DNA from: Bacillota bacterium
GTDB taxonomy: Bacteria; Bacillota; Clostridia; Acetivibrionales; JAEXSP01
Assembly: GCA_023453795.1 (NCBI GenBank)
Contig: JAEXSP010000002.1
Coordinates: 1 to 52,758 of the forward strand
Length of the DNA stretch: 52,758 nt
Direction: 5' to 3'
Every line of letters starts with the position of its first letter. The stretch's first letter is position 1. The translations under genes were made by a program, and so were the position numbers. Below the pieces are notes generated by a model that made no database searches, was not told the DNA's origin, and saw nothing but the letters and a program-made list of their open reading frames with translations. Shown here piece by piece: positions 24,016-33,186 of this stretch.

Positions 24016-24540
24016 ATGAACGAAAATTTAGCCTCAAAGGCACAGGCTGGTAATCAGGAGGCAATGGCACAGCTTCTTTACTCCAATTATGAAATAGTAC
24101 TGAAATACCTCATAAAATTTACCTTTAGTGTGAGTGTGGCAGAGGAACTGGTTCAGGAAACGATGATCAAGGCTATTGAAAAGATTTCCATGTTCAACCC
24201 GGATAGGGCGAAGTTTTCAACATGGCTTATTTCTATCGCCCAGAACATTTACATAGACAGTTTGAGAAAGAAAAAAAGGGAACAGAAGTATGTGGATGAA
24301 GATATTAACTTAGAGGATTTGACTGAAAACCAATACCTTTATGACAATACTATAAGTACAGTAGTTGAAGCACTTTCACACGTAAGCGAAGATATTAGGC
24401 TTCCGATTATTTTAAAGCATTACTATGGTTATTCACTTGAAGAAATAGCACTAAAAATGTCTATACCTTTGGGAACAGTGAAATCACGAATACATAACGG
24501 CCTTTCAGCAGTGAGAAAGGAGCTTGAAGCATATGAATGA
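24016..24540 (+). CDS. sigY: ECF-type sigma factor, SigY-like
   Basis: The protein has 174 residues. Region 2 spans about 15-85 (LVQETMIKAIEKI, then FSTWLISIAQNIYIDSLRK). Region 4 spans about 115-168 (LPIILKHYYGYSLEEIALKMSIPLGTVKSRIHNGL). The gene order after it (two small membrane proteins, a PLDc_N-like membrane protein, an ABC ATPase and permease) is that of the B. subtilis sigY-yxlCDEFG operon, which supports the SigY assignment. It overlaps yxlC by eight bases. SigY is linked to nitrogen starvation and toxin maintenance in Bacillus; the trigger here is unknown. Confidence 0.85.
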   Translation: MNENLASKAQAGNQEAMAQLLYSNYEIVLKYLIKFTFSVSVAEELVQETMIKAIEKISMFNPDRAKFSTWLISIAQNIYIDSLRKKKREQKYVDEDINLEDLTENQYLYDNTISTVVEALSHVSEDIRLPIILKHYYGYSLEEIALKMSIPLGTVKSRIHNGLSAVRKELEAYE

Positions 24541-24850
24541 ATATAATGAAGAAAAAATAATACAGCAATTGAAAGCCGGGCTTGATAATATCGACGATAA
24601 AATAGAAGTTAAAATTCCTGAAATGAACTATTTCAGGGATATGGTATCAAAAACTGAGGAAAAGAAGAGAGCGAGATCAAGGAAGGAATTTTTAGTATTT
24701 TTTATTGTTGCACTCGCATTCCTAAGCTTCTTCACTTTTGCATATTACAATTATTCCGTTGTCTTCCTGGTTATACAAATGGTTTCAATATTGTTCATAC
24801 CGGTAGGCCTTTATACATGGTTCAGGAAACAAAGGAAGCAGGTGATATAA
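24533..24850 (+). CDS. yxlC: YxlC-like anti-SigY membrane protein
   Basis: The protein has 105 residues from the ATG at 24533; GAAAGGAG lies ten bases upstream inside sigY, and a TTG at 24524 is too close to it. The N-terminal 60 residues are charged and cytoplasmic, followed by two membrane helices (about 62-84 and 85-98). Position and layout match YxlC, which restrains SigY. The stop overlaps the next start (TAATG). Confidence 0.75.
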   Translation: MNEYNEEKIIQQLKAGLDNIDDKIEVKIPEMNYFRDMVSKTEEKKRARSRKEFLVFFIVALAFLSFFTFAYYNYSVVFLVIQMVSILFIPVGLYTWFRKQRKQVI

Positions 24851-25080
24851 TGGGCAGCTTCCATGCAAGTATATTGAGAATACCTCTTCCGCTGTTGATT
24901 CTGATTGCGGTTATTCTTTTGACCCAGGGAACATTCCTGTTTCTGGATGCAAGAAAAAGAAATGCTTACCCATGGCTTTGGGGGCTTTGGGGATTGATGA
25001 GCGCGCCAACTCCTACAATTATTTATCTTCTTGTTGTACGCAAGGTATGGAAGCATTTTATAAAAAAAGAGAAAGAATAA
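24850..25080 (+). CDS. yxlD: YxlD-like small membrane protein
   Basis: The protein has 76 residues from the ATG at 24850 (AGGTG upstream, start overlapping the yxlC stop). Two membrane helices lie at about 9-27 and 44-62, with a conserved FLDARKRNAYPWLWGLWG segment between. In Bacillus YxlD assists YxlC in controlling SigY. A hairpin follows immediately. Confidence 0.75.
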   Translation: MGSFHASILRIPLPLLILIAVILLTQGTFLFLDARKRNAYPWLWGLWGLMSAPTPTIIYLLVVRKVWKHFIKKEKE

Positions 25081-25081
25081 T

Positions 25082-25116
25082 AAAAAATCAGGAGTAAAGA
25101 ACGGCCCTGGTTTTTT
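25082..25116 (+). terminator. Terminator between yxlD and yxlE
   Basis: AAAAAATCAGG pairs with CCTGGTTTTTT, giving an 11-bp stem with one G-T pair, ending in T. It splits the sigY-yxlCD part from yxlEFG, which has its own promoter 12 bp later. Confidence 0.78.
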
Positions 25117-25127
25117 GTATAACCCGG

Positions 25128-25154
25128 TGAACTTTTTTAGAATCATAGTCGTAT
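25128..25154 (+). promoter_or_regulatory. Second SigY-type promoter, for yxlEFG
   Basis: TGAAC (25128-25132) and CGTAT (25150-25154) are separated by 17 bp, the same boxes and spacing as before sigY. The shared GTGAACTTTT stretch makes chance agreement unlikely. Confidence 0.75.
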
Positions 25155-25194
25155 CATCAATGTAAGATAATAAGATAGAAAGAAGGATAATAAT

Positions 25195-25395
25195 ATGGAA
25201 GAATTGATGAAAAATTTACCGCTTTTTGCTCCGATAATTATTTTACAGTTTGGACTGCAGATTTATTCTATAGTCAACCTTGCAAAAAGAGAAAAAGTAA
25301 GATTCAATAACAAGGGTATATGGGCTCTCATAATTCTGGCAACTGGAATGATCGGGTCGGTTATCTACCTTGTTTTCAGAGGAGATGAAGAATAA
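25195..25395 (+). CDS. yxlE: YxlE-like membrane protein (PLDc_N type)
   Basis: The protein has 66 residues and two membrane helices (about 9-28 and 42-60) joined by a short basic loop; it ends FRGDEE. This is the small PLDc_N-type module frequent next to ABC transporters. GAAAGAAGG precedes the ATG. Its stop overlaps the start of the ATPase gene (TAATG). Confidence 0.75.
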   Translation: MEELMKNLPLFAPIIILQFGLQIYSIVNLAKREKVRFNNKGIWALIILATGMIGSVIYLVFRGDEE

Positions 25396-26321
25396 TGTAC
25401 GCTGTTGAAACAAATTCACTTACAAAATCGTTTAAAGGTTTGAAGGCTGTTGACAATCTAAGTCTGAAGGTTCCCGAAGGTTCAATATACGGGTTTCTCG
25501 GACCGAATGGAGCAGGAAAGACAACAACTATAAAAATGCTTACCGGGCTCTCGAAGCCGACCACGGGAGAAATAAAGATATGCGGGAAGAATGTGAAATT
25601 CGGCAGCCTGAAAAACAGATCGGATATAGGCTATCTTCCTGATGTGCCGTCCTTCTATGACTGGATGAGGCCAATGGAGTTTTTGACCTTTTCCGGGGAG
25701 TTGTTCGGAATAGAAAAGAAGGTTCTTAATGAAAGAGCCCAAAGCCTTATGGAGCTTGTTGGCCTCAGCGGGGTTAAGAAAAAAATAGGCGGCTTTTCGA
25801 GAGGGATGAAGCAGCGACTCGGAATAGCACAGGCTTTAATCAGTGAACCTAAAGTAGTATTCCTTGACGAACCTACATCAGCTTTGGACCCTATAGGCAG
25901 AAAAGATGTCATGGACATAATTTCAAAGCTCTCAGGCATAGTCACTGTATTTTTCTCAACACATATACTTGCGGACATTGAAAGAGTCTGTGATACGATT
26001 GTCATTCTTGATAAGGGAAAAGCGATAATTGAGGATTCAATAAGCGACTTGCGGCAGAAGTATACGGGAAGGACAATTTCCATCAAGCTCGAAGAGAATA
26101 ACGGTAAGAAGGCAGAATTTGAAAATGCCTTAAGGGAACAGGAATGGCTTAAGAAATTAAATGTAAACGACAACGGAGATATGATCATTACTGCAAAAGA
26201 CATGAAAAAGGCGCAATTGAGCATACCCGGGATTATTTTTGAAAAAGGCGTTCATTTAAGGGAATTTGCTGTGCTTGAGCCTACTCTCGAAGATATATTT
26301 ATGAAGGTGGTGAATGACTGA
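25395..26321 (+). CDS. yxlF: ABC transporter ATP-binding protein (YxlF-like)
   Basis: The protein has 308 residues. Walker A is GPNGAGKTT near 38-46, the signature FSRGMKQR near 135, and Walker B with LDEPTSALDP near 157. A C-terminal domain of about 90 residues ends in LEPTLEDIFMKV, typical of ATPases that pair with a six-helix permease of the NatA/Bcr type. It pairs with the permease that starts at its last base. In Bacillus YxlFG is the SigY-controlled transporter, perhaps exporting a toxic peptide or giving protection. Confidence 0.9.
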   Translation: MYAVETNSLTKSFKGLKAVDNLSLKVPEGSIYGFLGPNGAGKTTTIKMLTGLSKPTTGEIKICGKNVKFGSLKNRSDIGYLPDVPSFYDWMRPMEFLTFSGELFGIEKKVLNERAQSLMELVGLSGVKKKIGGFSRGMKQRLGIAQALISEPKVVFLDEPTSALDPIGRKDVMDIISKLSGIVTVFFSTHILADIERVCDTIVILDKGKAIIEDSISDLRQKYTGRTISIKLEENNGKKAEFENALREQEWLKKLNVNDNGDMIITAKDMKKAQLSIPGIIFEKGVHLREFAVLEPTLEDIFMKVVND

Positions 26322-27094
26322 TGAATAAGCTTGCATTTTTCAAAAAGGAAATGATGGAAATCTTCAAAACATATAAAATAATAGTGTTGCCTGCCATATT
26401 TCTATTCTTCGGCTTATTAAGCCCGCTTACGGCAAAGTATCTTCCTGAAATCATGAAGAAATTCGGGAATACTGCGGATTCTGCTGTTACGATAACGTTT
26501 AATGGCGAGCCCAAGTATGGCGACGCATATGCGCAATTATTCGGCAACCTGGGGCAGATGGGGCTGATAGTTGTCATACTGATCTTTATGAGCATTGTTG
26601 TAAACGAGAAGGTGAAAGGTTCAGCAACACTTGTACTTACAAAAACAGTTTCGCGTTCTCAATTCATACTAAGTAAATTTTTCTCATCAGCGATCCTGTT
26701 TACTCTCTCATACCTGCTTTCTGTAGGGGCTTGTATTTACTACACTTATTTGCTGTTCAACAGGTTTTACAATGATAATCTTATATTGGGACTTTTCCTG
26801 ATGTGGCTATTCATGATAGTTATAATCGCAATGACCATATTGGCCAGTACATTGGCTAAAAATGTTACAATATCAGCTGTGTTGGGCTTTCTTGGGTTTG
26901 TTGGCTTTTCAGCAATTTCATCACTGCCGGTTATCAAGGAGTATTCGCCTGCATCTATGACTGTATTAGGGTTGAGTTTGATAAACGGAAAAGCAGATAC
27001 AATGGATGCTGCTGCTCCAATAATAATATCATTTATAATGATAATCGGCTTTTTGATTTCCAGCATATATATATTTAAAAAGCAGGAAATATGA
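26321..27094 (+). CDS. yxlG: ABC transporter permease (YxlG-like)
   Basis: The protein has 257 residues and six membrane helices, with a large external loop between the first and second (about 38-80). The VLTKTVSRSQFILSKF segment is typical of ABC-2 permeases. It overlaps the ATPase gene by one base and ends the operon before a strong terminator. Confidence 0.87.
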   Translation: MNKLAFFKKEMMEIFKTYKIIVLPAIFLFFGLLSPLTAKYLPEIMKKFGNTADSAVTITFNGEPKYGDAYAQLFGNLGQMGLIVVILIFMSIVVNEKVKGSATLVLTKTVSRSQFILSKFFSSAILFTLSYLLSVGACIYYTYLLFNRFYNDNLILGLFLMWLFMIVIIAMTILASTLAKNVTISAVLGFLGFVGFSAISSLPVIKEYSPASMTVLGLSLINGKADTMDAAAPIIISFIMIIGFLISSIYIFKKQEI

Positions 27095-27135
27095 GACGGA
27101 AAAACGACGCAATTTCTAAAAGAAAATTATCCAAT

Positions 27136-27165
27136 AAAAAAATGCTCTGGGACAGAGCATTTTTT
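27136..27165. terminator. Bidirectional terminator after yxlG
   Basis: ATGCTCTG pairs with CAGAGCAT, with A- and T-runs on the two sides. It lies between yxlG and the convergent minus-strand membrane protein gene. Confidence 0.88.
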
Positions 27166-27180
27166 ATTGACAACTTGTTT

Positions 27181-27609
27181 TTAATAATTATTAAAAGCTT
27201 CCGGATCACTTGCTACAATTGCAACAATAACAATTATATAAATAATGATTATAACTATAGTCATGCATATCCTGATAATAGAAGTTATTCCTCTCAGCTT
27301 GAAATATTTACTGAGATTATATAAAGCTTCCGAAATTCCGGCAGAATTGTTTGTTGCAATATACCTTTTTAAATGATCTGCGGCAGCAAAAAGCTTTGTA
27401 CCCGAAATGATCTGAGTTACGCCGTAAGCAGCACCCAGCACGGTAATGCAGGCGAGAGCTCCAAAAATAATGTCGAGTATCGCCATGAATGAACCCCATC
27501 CTGCCATGCCTTTTATATCGCTGACGTTCAGATTAAAGGTTACTGTCTGTTCGCCGGCATAAGGATTTGGCTGGCTCTGAGACTGAAAGTTGTTGGTTAT
27601 TTCATCCAT
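27181..27609 (-). CDS. Small membrane protein (DUF5362-like)
   Basis: The protein has 142 residues. The polar, Gln/Pro-rich first 35 residues are followed by helices near 38-75, a charged stretch with LFAAADHLKRYI and LYNLSKYFKLRG, and a long Ile/Val-rich helix at about 105-132. The pattern fits the DUF5362 membrane family, named from memory. GGGGGG lies upstream of the ATG. It stands alone, convergent with the yxl operon. Role unknown. Confidence 0.65.
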   Translation of the reverse strand: MDEITNNFQSQSQPNPYAGEQTVTFNLNVSDIKGMAGWGSFMAILDIIFGALACITVLGAAYGVTQIISGTKLFAAADHLKRYIATNNSAGISEALYNLSKYFKLRGITSIIRICMTIVIIIIYIIVIVAIVASDPEAFNNY

Positions 27610-27751
27610 TATATTTTATCCCCCCTAAAATTGTTATAAACATTATATCATACTGTAAAAGCATATAATAATATTTATTACATTTCTAAATAATAATGAT
27701 ATAATAATCTGTAGTTTTTCCAATAATATAAATTTTCACGGAGGATTCGCC

Positions 27752-28783
27752 ATGTACCCAAATGAATCAGGCTTTAAAATGCCCGCCGAATGGTCAAGGC
27801 ATGCAGGAACCTTTATGGAATGGCCTATAAAGGAAGCTTTATGGCCTGAACCCTTTGAAGAGATTATTGAAGCTTATACAGATATAGTAAGGAAAATAGC
27901 AGATTTTGAGCCTGTCATATTGGTTGTAAAGCCGGAAGCGGCTAGTGAGGCAAAGCGTTATTGCGGCTCTTGTGCCAAGATACTTGAAATTCAGCATGAT
28001 GACTCATGGATGAGGGATAACGGTCCTACTTTTGTTGTTAACTCAAGCGGGGAAATTGCAGGAATCAACTGGAGATTCAATGCCTGGGGAGGGAAGTATC
28101 CCTGTGAAAATGATAATCTGGTTGCTCCAAAAGTACTCAATACAATTGAAGTCCCATATTTTGATGCTCCTTTCATAATGGAGGGAGGCTCCATACATGT
28201 TGATGGAGAAGGAACTTTAATAACTACTGAAGAGTGTCTGCTGAATAAAAACAGAAACCCGCATATGACTAAGGCTGACATAGAAAAGGAGCTTAAAAGG
28301 CATCTGGGCGTTGAAAAAATAATATGGCTGAAGAAGGGATTATTCTGCGACGACACTGACGGGCATATAGACAATGTAGCCTGTTTTGCACGCCCGGGAA
28401 CGATTATAATTCAGACTTCGTCAGACCCGAAGAATCCGAACTATGAGCGCTCCCAGGATAATTTGAGAACATTGCAGAATGAAACCGATGCTAAAGGCAG
28501 AAAACTTGAAATAATTCAGATAGAGCAGCCCGGAGAGTCCACGTATGAAAGCCTGTATCTTACATTAAGTTATGTCAACTTTTACTTCGTGAACGGAGGA
28601 GTTATCATGCCCGTATTCGGAGGAAAATTTTCTGAAACGGATAAAATGGCTGAAGAGGTAATGAAAAAGACTTTTCCGGACAGAAAAATAGTTACTGTGA
28701 ATGGAATGTCGATCATCAGAGGCGGGGGAAACGTCCATTGCCTCACCCAGCAAATGCCTGTCGGAGTACCGGCAAGCCTGTAA
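27752..28783 (+). CDS. aguA: Agmatine deiminase
   Basis: The protein has 343 residues. It hydrolyses agmatine to N-carbamoylputrescine and ammonia. Family signatures are MPAEWSRHAGTFMEWP at the N-terminus, WMRDNGPTFVV near 88, EGGSIHVDG near 145, DDTDGHIDN near 200, and the C-terminal GGGNVHC with the catalytic Cys330. The length is slightly short of the usual 360-370. CGGAGG precedes the ATG. aguB follows after 32 bp, giving the two-step route to putrescine. Confidence 0.95.
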   Translation: MYPNESGFKMPAEWSRHAGTFMEWPIKEALWPEPFEEIIEAYTDIVRKIADFEPVILVVKPEAASEAKRYCGSCAKILEIQHDDSWMRDNGPTFVVNSSGEIAGINWRFNAWGGKYPCENDNLVAPKVLNTIEVPYFDAPFIMEGGSIHVDGEGTLITTEECLLNKNRNPHMTKADIEKELKRHLGVEKIIWLKKGLFCDDTDGHIDNVACFARPGTIIIQTSSDPKNPNYERSQDNLRTLQNETDAKGRKLEIIQIEQPGESTYESLYLTLSYVNFYFVNGGVIMPVFGGKFSETDKMAEEVMKKTFPDRKIVTVNGMSIIRGGGNVHCLTQQMPVGVPASL

Positions 28784-28815
28784 TATAAATATTATGGAAT
28801 GAAAGGACTGGCAGT

Positions 28816-29694
28816 ATGAGAAAGGTTATTGTTGCCGCAACGCAAATGAGCTGTTCCGGAAATATAGATGAGAATATAGCAAAAGCAGTGAAGCTGGTCA
28901 GGGATGCAGCTGAAAAAGGTGCGCAAATAGTACTTCTTCAAGAGCTTTTTGAAACACCGTATTTCTGCCAGAAGGAAGATATATGCTTTTACAGCTATGC
29001 TCAAACGGTTGAACTGAATTCTGCAGTCAACTGCTTAAAAAAGGTTGCGAGAGAGTTGAACCTTGTACTTCCGATCAGCTTTTATGAGAAAAGAAACAAC
29101 GCTATGTACAACTCTGTTGCTGTTATTGATGCGGACGGGGAAGTCCTGGGAGTGTACAGGAAGACACATATACCTGACGGGCCCGGCTATGAAGAGAAAT
29201 TTTATTTCAATCCCGGGGATACGGGCTTTAAGGTCTGGGACACAAAGCATGGGAGGATTGGTGTCGGAATATGCTGGGATCAGTGGTTCCCGGAGACCGC
29301 AAGGTGTTTGACCTTAATGGGGGCGGAAATTCTATTTTACCCCACGGCAATAGGCTCTGAACCGGAAGGCTCCGCTGACCATGGCGTCGATTCTAAAAAC
29401 CATTGGCAGCTTTGCATGCAGGGGCATTCAGCATCGAATGTTATTCCCGTGGTAGCATCGAACCGTGTCGGAACAGAAAAAATGCAGGATTCGGATATCA
29501 CCTTTTACGGGTCTTCCTTTATTACAAACCATGTAGGTGAAAAAATTGCCGAAGCGGACAGAAGCTCGGAAACAATTCTGACTGCTGAATTTGATTTGGA
29601 TGAAATAGATGCATACAGGCGTTCCTGGGGTTTTTTCAGGGACAGGCGGCCGGAAATGTATAAGGCGATAATGACAAGCGACGGGAAAGTCTGA
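28816..29694 (+). CDS. aguB: N-carbamoylputrescine amidase
   Basis: The protein has 292 residues, of the nitrilase superfamily. The catalytic triad is Glu43 (LLQELFE), Lys116 (YRKTHIPDGPGY) and Cys153 (GICWDQWFPE). It converts N-carbamoylputrescine to putrescine, CO2 and ammonia, completing the agmatine route started by aguA directly upstream. No arginine decarboxylase gene is visible in the window. Confidence 0.95.
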   Translation: MRKVIVAATQMSCSGNIDENIAKAVKLVRDAAEKGAQIVLLQELFETPYFCQKEDICFYSYAQTVELNSAVNCLKKVARELNLVLPISFYEKRNNAMYNSVAVIDADGEVLGVYRKTHIPDGPGYEEKFYFNPGDTGFKVWDTKHGRIGVGICWDQWFPETARCLTLMGAEILFYPTAIGSEPEGSADHGVDSKNHWQLCMQGHSASNVIPVVASNRVGTEKMQDSDITFYGSSFITNHVGEKIAEADRSSETILTAEFDLDEIDAYRRSWGFFRDRRPEMYKAIMTSDGKV

Positions 29695-29723
29695 AACAAT
29701 GATAAGTTACGGGGTAGGGGTAT

Positions 29724-30290
29724 ATGGAAGTTATAAAGAATTCATTGGTACAGTCTCATGACTATGTGAAAAGTATTGTCCGGCATGGAGACATTGTCGT
29801 TGATGCGACTGCCGGAAACGGAAATGATACAGTATTCCTTGCAGAGTTGGTTGGAGATAATGGAAAGGTATATTCCTTCGACATACAGGAAAAAGCTTTA
29901 GAAAAGACAAGAAAAAAGCTGGCTGACAAGGGTCTGCTTCAAAGAGTTCAGCTTATAAATGAAGGTCATCAGAATATGGACAGTTATATCACCGGCAGCG
30001 TTAAAGCAGTTATGTTCAACCTTGGCTATCTGCCGGGTGGAGACCACAGCATCGGCACGAAAGGTGATACAACGATTGAAGCTATAAAGAAATCAATGGA
30101 GCTTATAGAAGTAAACGGCCTGGTATCACTTGTCGTATATTACGGCGGAGACAGCGGCTTTGATGAAAAAGAGCAAGTCATGGAATTCATCAACGGGATT
30201 GACAATAAGAAATACGTTGTGATGAAGACGGAATTTGTTAATCAGGTTAATTGTCCGCCAATATTTGTATGTATAGAAAAATTATTTTAG
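29724..30290 (+). CDS. mnmM: tRNA (mnm5s2U34)-methyltransferase MnmM (YtqB-like)
   Basis: The protein has 188 residues, a class I SAM methyltransferase. The SAM motif is DATAGNGNDTVFLA near 28-41. The family's FNLGYLPGGDHS is near 93-104 and GLVSLVVYYGGDSG near 133. In Bacillus YtqB/MnmM performs the last methylation of the wobble uridine of tRNA, replacing the MnmC activity of other bacteria. It follows aguB by 29 bp, probably in one transcript. Confidence 0.87.
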   Translation: MEVIKNSLVQSHDYVKSIVRHGDIVVDATAGNGNDTVFLAELVGDNGKVYSFDIQEKALEKTRKKLADKGLLQRVQLINEGHQNMDSYITGSVKAVMFNLGYLPGGDHSIGTKGDTTIEAIKKSMELIEVNGLVSLVVYYGGDSGFDEKEQVMEFINGIDNKKYVVMKTEFVNQVNCPPIFVCIEKLF

Positions 30291-30304
30291 GGGGCTAAGG
30301 CAAA

Positions 30305-31309
30305 ATGAGTGTTGCAGACATTTTTAATTTTAAAGGCGGAACGGGCTTATGCAAGCTTTACAGGCAATTGCATGACGATGAATGTATAGAACTTGCAAAA
30401 ATAGCTGTTGAGTTATTATCCGGTAAAGATGAAAGAGCTGTTGATCAGGCTGAAAGTATACTGGTAAATTCAGCTTTAATAACAAACGGTACCGGGCTAA
30501 AAGCAATCTATAACCATCTGGTTGAGAAAAACTACTTCCCCAATAGAATGGGTGTAATTTACAGATTTGCCGATGATGGAATAGCTGAAAAGATAATACA
30601 TAAGCTCGAAACAGCAAGCACAGGAGTAAATAACCTGTTAATGTCACTTGTATGGATTAAGACAGAGCATGTTATGAATTTCCTTCAAAAGGCATCAGAG
30701 GAAAAGGCTGATTGGGCGAAGGATTTGTATGTTACTCCTATCAGATACTCTGAGGAAAGCGGATGGATCGTTGATAAAAATAACAAACTAAAATCCCTCA
30801 TATATGATAAATGTCTGTTACCGGTTGACAGTGAAGAAGTAGCCGATGTTGAAATAGCTGTAAACAACAGGTTAATTGAAAAATGTCCTGCATGCGGTAA
30901 TACTTTAAATTCTTTATTTATGCTTGATCTGGATAATCCGGTATATTCTTTTCTTGGGCTAAAGGGTGAGAAAATAAATATTGCAGCCTGCTTGGAATGT
31001 GCAATCTACGAGCCATATTTTATGAGTGCAGCTGTGAAACGAGAGCTTGATAATGGGGGAGAAACATTAAAATTCAAGGATATTGGAGTGCTTGGTTCAA
31101 ATCTGTTTTCTGATGATATTCCCGGGACTCAAATAGGAGGTCACCCAAATTGGGTCAATGATGCCTTCTATCCCGAATGCCCGCATTGTAAGAATAAAAT
31201 GATGTTTATTGGACAGCAAGGGGATGAATTATCAGGTTACGAGGGGACTTTTTTCTGCTTCATATGCCCTGAATGTCTGGAGACCTGTGTATTATATGAC
31301 CAATCATAG
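30305..31309 (+). CDS. Hypothetical protein with C-terminal zinc-binding Cys pairs
   Basis: The protein has 334 residues. The first 180 are helical, with no recognised domain. From about 196 there is a CPACGNTL pair, a CLEC pair near 237, CPHCKNKM near 295, and a final CFICPEC near 319-325. The stretch GGHPNWVNDAFYPECPHC resembles the C-terminus of DUF1963-type proteins. There is no signal peptide. It lies 14 bp after mnmM and is probably co-transcribed. Function unknown. Confidence 0.7.
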   Translation: MSVADIFNFKGGTGLCKLYRQLHDDECIELAKIAVELLSGKDERAVDQAESILVNSALITNGTGLKAIYNHLVEKNYFPNRMGVIYRFADDGIAEKIIHKLETASTGVNNLLMSLVWIKTEHVMNFLQKASEEKADWAKDLYVTPIRYSEESGWIVDKNNKLKSLIYDKCLLPVDSEEVADVEIAVNNRLIEKCPACGNTLNSLFMLDLDNPVYSFLGLKGEKINIAACLECAIYEPYFMSAAVKRELDNGGETLKFKDIGVLGSNLFSDDIPGTQIGGHPNWVNDAFYPECPHCKNKMMFIGQQGDELSGYEGTFFCFICPECLETCVLYDQS

Positions 31310-31405
31310 AATATTTGTCATAGTATCAAAATGTGAGCTGTAAAAAAGCTGTATTTATTTTGTAAATTCAAATTACCAATTTTTCAAATTTTGTTAATGA
31401 AATTA

Positions 31406-31434
31406 TTGCATTTATCAATGTTTTAATATATAAT
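31406..31434 (+). promoter_or_regulatory. Sigma-A promoter of the carboxyltransferase operon
   Basis: TTGCAT (31406-31411) and TATAAT (31429-31434) are separated by 17 bp, about 120 bp before the ATG at 31553. Nothing else was seen in the gap 31,310-31,552. Confidence 0.7.
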
Positions 31435-31552
31435 TTTTAATAATTAGCACCAGGTAATAATATCTTATAACAAAACAAATGATAAGTACTGGTTACTTAT
31501 CGGTTCTAATGCATACTATATACAAATAATAAGAATATGAGGTGGAAAACTC

Positions 31553-33100
31553 ATGGCAACTAACGAAAAAATAAAACAACTGAATGAAAAGAAGGCAATG
31601 CTGGAGCTTGGCGGTGGTACCGCGAGTATTGAGAAACAGCATCAATCAGGAAAAATGACAGCTCGTGAAAGGCTTAAAAGTTTATTTGACGAAGGCAGCT
31701 TCGTTGAGATGGACACATTTGTTGAGACCAGGGGAATTGATTTCGAGATGCAGAAGAAAAAGATTCCCGGTGACGGAGTAGTAACCGGCTACGGTACGGT
31801 AAACGGAAGGCTTGTTTATGCGTCGGCTCAGGATTTTACCGTTATAGGCGGTTCTCTTGGTGAAATGCATGCCAAGAAAATTACCAAGGTAATGGATATG
31901 GCCGTTAAAATGGGTGCTCCATTCATTAGCGTAAATGATTCGGGCGGAGCAAGGATTCAGGAAGGAATAGACTCACTTTACGGGTTCGGCGAGATTTTCT
32001 ACAGGAACACGCTGGCATCGGGTGTTATACCTCAGATATCGGTAATTATGGGACCTTGTGCAGGCGGTGCTGTTTACTCGCCGGCAATTACGGATTTTAT
32101 TTTCATGGTTGAAAAAACAAGCTACATGTTCATCACCGGTCCTGAGGTTGTCAAATCCGTAACAGGGGAAGAAGTATCCTTCGAGACCTTGGGCGGAGCT
32201 GATATTCATAACGGAACCAGTGGTGTAGCACATTTCAAGTATTCCAATGAAGAAGACTGCATCAATGAAATAAAAAGGCTTTTAAGCTTCCTGCCGGATA
32301 ACAATCTGTCAAATGCACCGATATATGATTCAGGTGATACAAATGTACTTATCGAAGAACTGGACAGCATCATTCCGGAAGATCCAAACAAGCCTTATGA
32401 CATGCTCGATATCATCGGGAAAATAGTTGACAATGGCGATTTCATGGAGATTCAAAAAAACTTTGCTCCTAATATTATAATAGGATTCGGACGTTTAAAC
32501 GGAAAAACAATAGGTGTTGTTGCAAACCAGCCCAAATATATGGCAGGAGTACTTGACATCAATTCATCCGACAAGGGTGCGAGATTCATACGTTTCTGTG
32601 ATGCCTTCAATATTCCGCTCGTTACTTTTACAGATGTACCCGGTTACCTTCCGGGTGTAGGTCAGGAGCATGGGGGAGTTATCAGGCATGGAGCAAAGAT
32701 GCTGTACTCTTTTTCAGAAGCAACTGTACCGAAAATGAATGTAATAGTAAGGAAAGCATATGGCGGCGCATACATTGCAATGAACAGCAAACATCTTGGT
32801 GCTGACGTTGTATTGGCTTGGCCTTCAGCTGAAATTGCCGTTATGGGCGCAGAAGGTGCAGCAAATATTGTATTCAGAAAAGAAATCAAATCTGCAGAAG
32901 ACCCAAAAGCAGCAAGAAAACAGAAAATAGACGAATACAGGGAAAAGTTCTCAAATCCTTACGTGGCAGCTGCAAGAGGATACGTGGACGATGTTATCGT
33001 TCCGTCAGCTACAAGAATGAGGCTTATAAATTCTCTTGAAATGCTTGCAAGCAAGAGGGAGAACAGGCCATCTAAAAAGCACGGAAATATTCCGCTGTAA
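31553..33100 (+). CDS. mmdA: Acyl-CoA carboxyltransferase subunit (MmdA/12S type)
   Basis: The protein has 515 residues with two crotonase-like carboxyltransferase halves. Typical motifs are GKMTARERL near 33, DSGGARIQEG near 130, MGPCAGGAVYSPA near 163, VPGYLPGVGQEHGG near 363 and the second oxyanion region RKAYGGAYIAM near 398. It transfers carboxyl between methylmalonyl-CoA (or a related acyl-CoA) and biotin. The next genes supply the biotin carrier and a pyruvate/oxaloacetate carboxyltransferase. No MmdB/OadB sodium-pump gene is present, so a soluble transcarboxylase is more likely than a membrane decarboxylase. Confidence 0.92.
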   Translation: MATNEKIKQLNEKKAMLELGGGTASIEKQHQSGKMTARERLKSLFDEGSFVEMDTFVETRGIDFEMQKKKIPGDGVVTGYGTVNGRLVYASAQDFTVIGGSLGEMHAKKITKVMDMAVKMGAPFISVNDSGGARIQEGIDSLYGFGEIFYRNTLASGVIPQISVIMGPCAGGAVYSPAITDFIFMVEKTSYMFITGPEVVKSVTGEEVSFETLGGADIHNGTSGVAHFKYSNEEDCINEIKRLLSFLPDNNLSNAPIYDSGDTNVLIEELDSIIPEDPNKPYDMLDIIGKIVDNGDFMEIQKNFAPNIIIGFGRLNGKTIGVVANQPKYMAGVLDINSSDKGARFIRFCDAFNIPLVTFTDVPGYLPGVGQEHGGVIRHGAKMLYSFSEATVPKMNVIVRKAYGGAYIAMNSKHLGADVVLAWPSAEIAVMGAEGAANIVFRKEIKSAEDPKAARKQKIDEYREKFSNPYVAAARGYVDDVIVPSATRMRLINSLEMLASKRENRPSKKHGNIPL

Positions 33101-33186
33101 TCCCCCGGTCGCTATTGCAACAGCCCCCTTAAGGGAGGCTTAGGCGGCAATATATAATTTGAGATAAATAAAGGAGGAAGTTTAAT

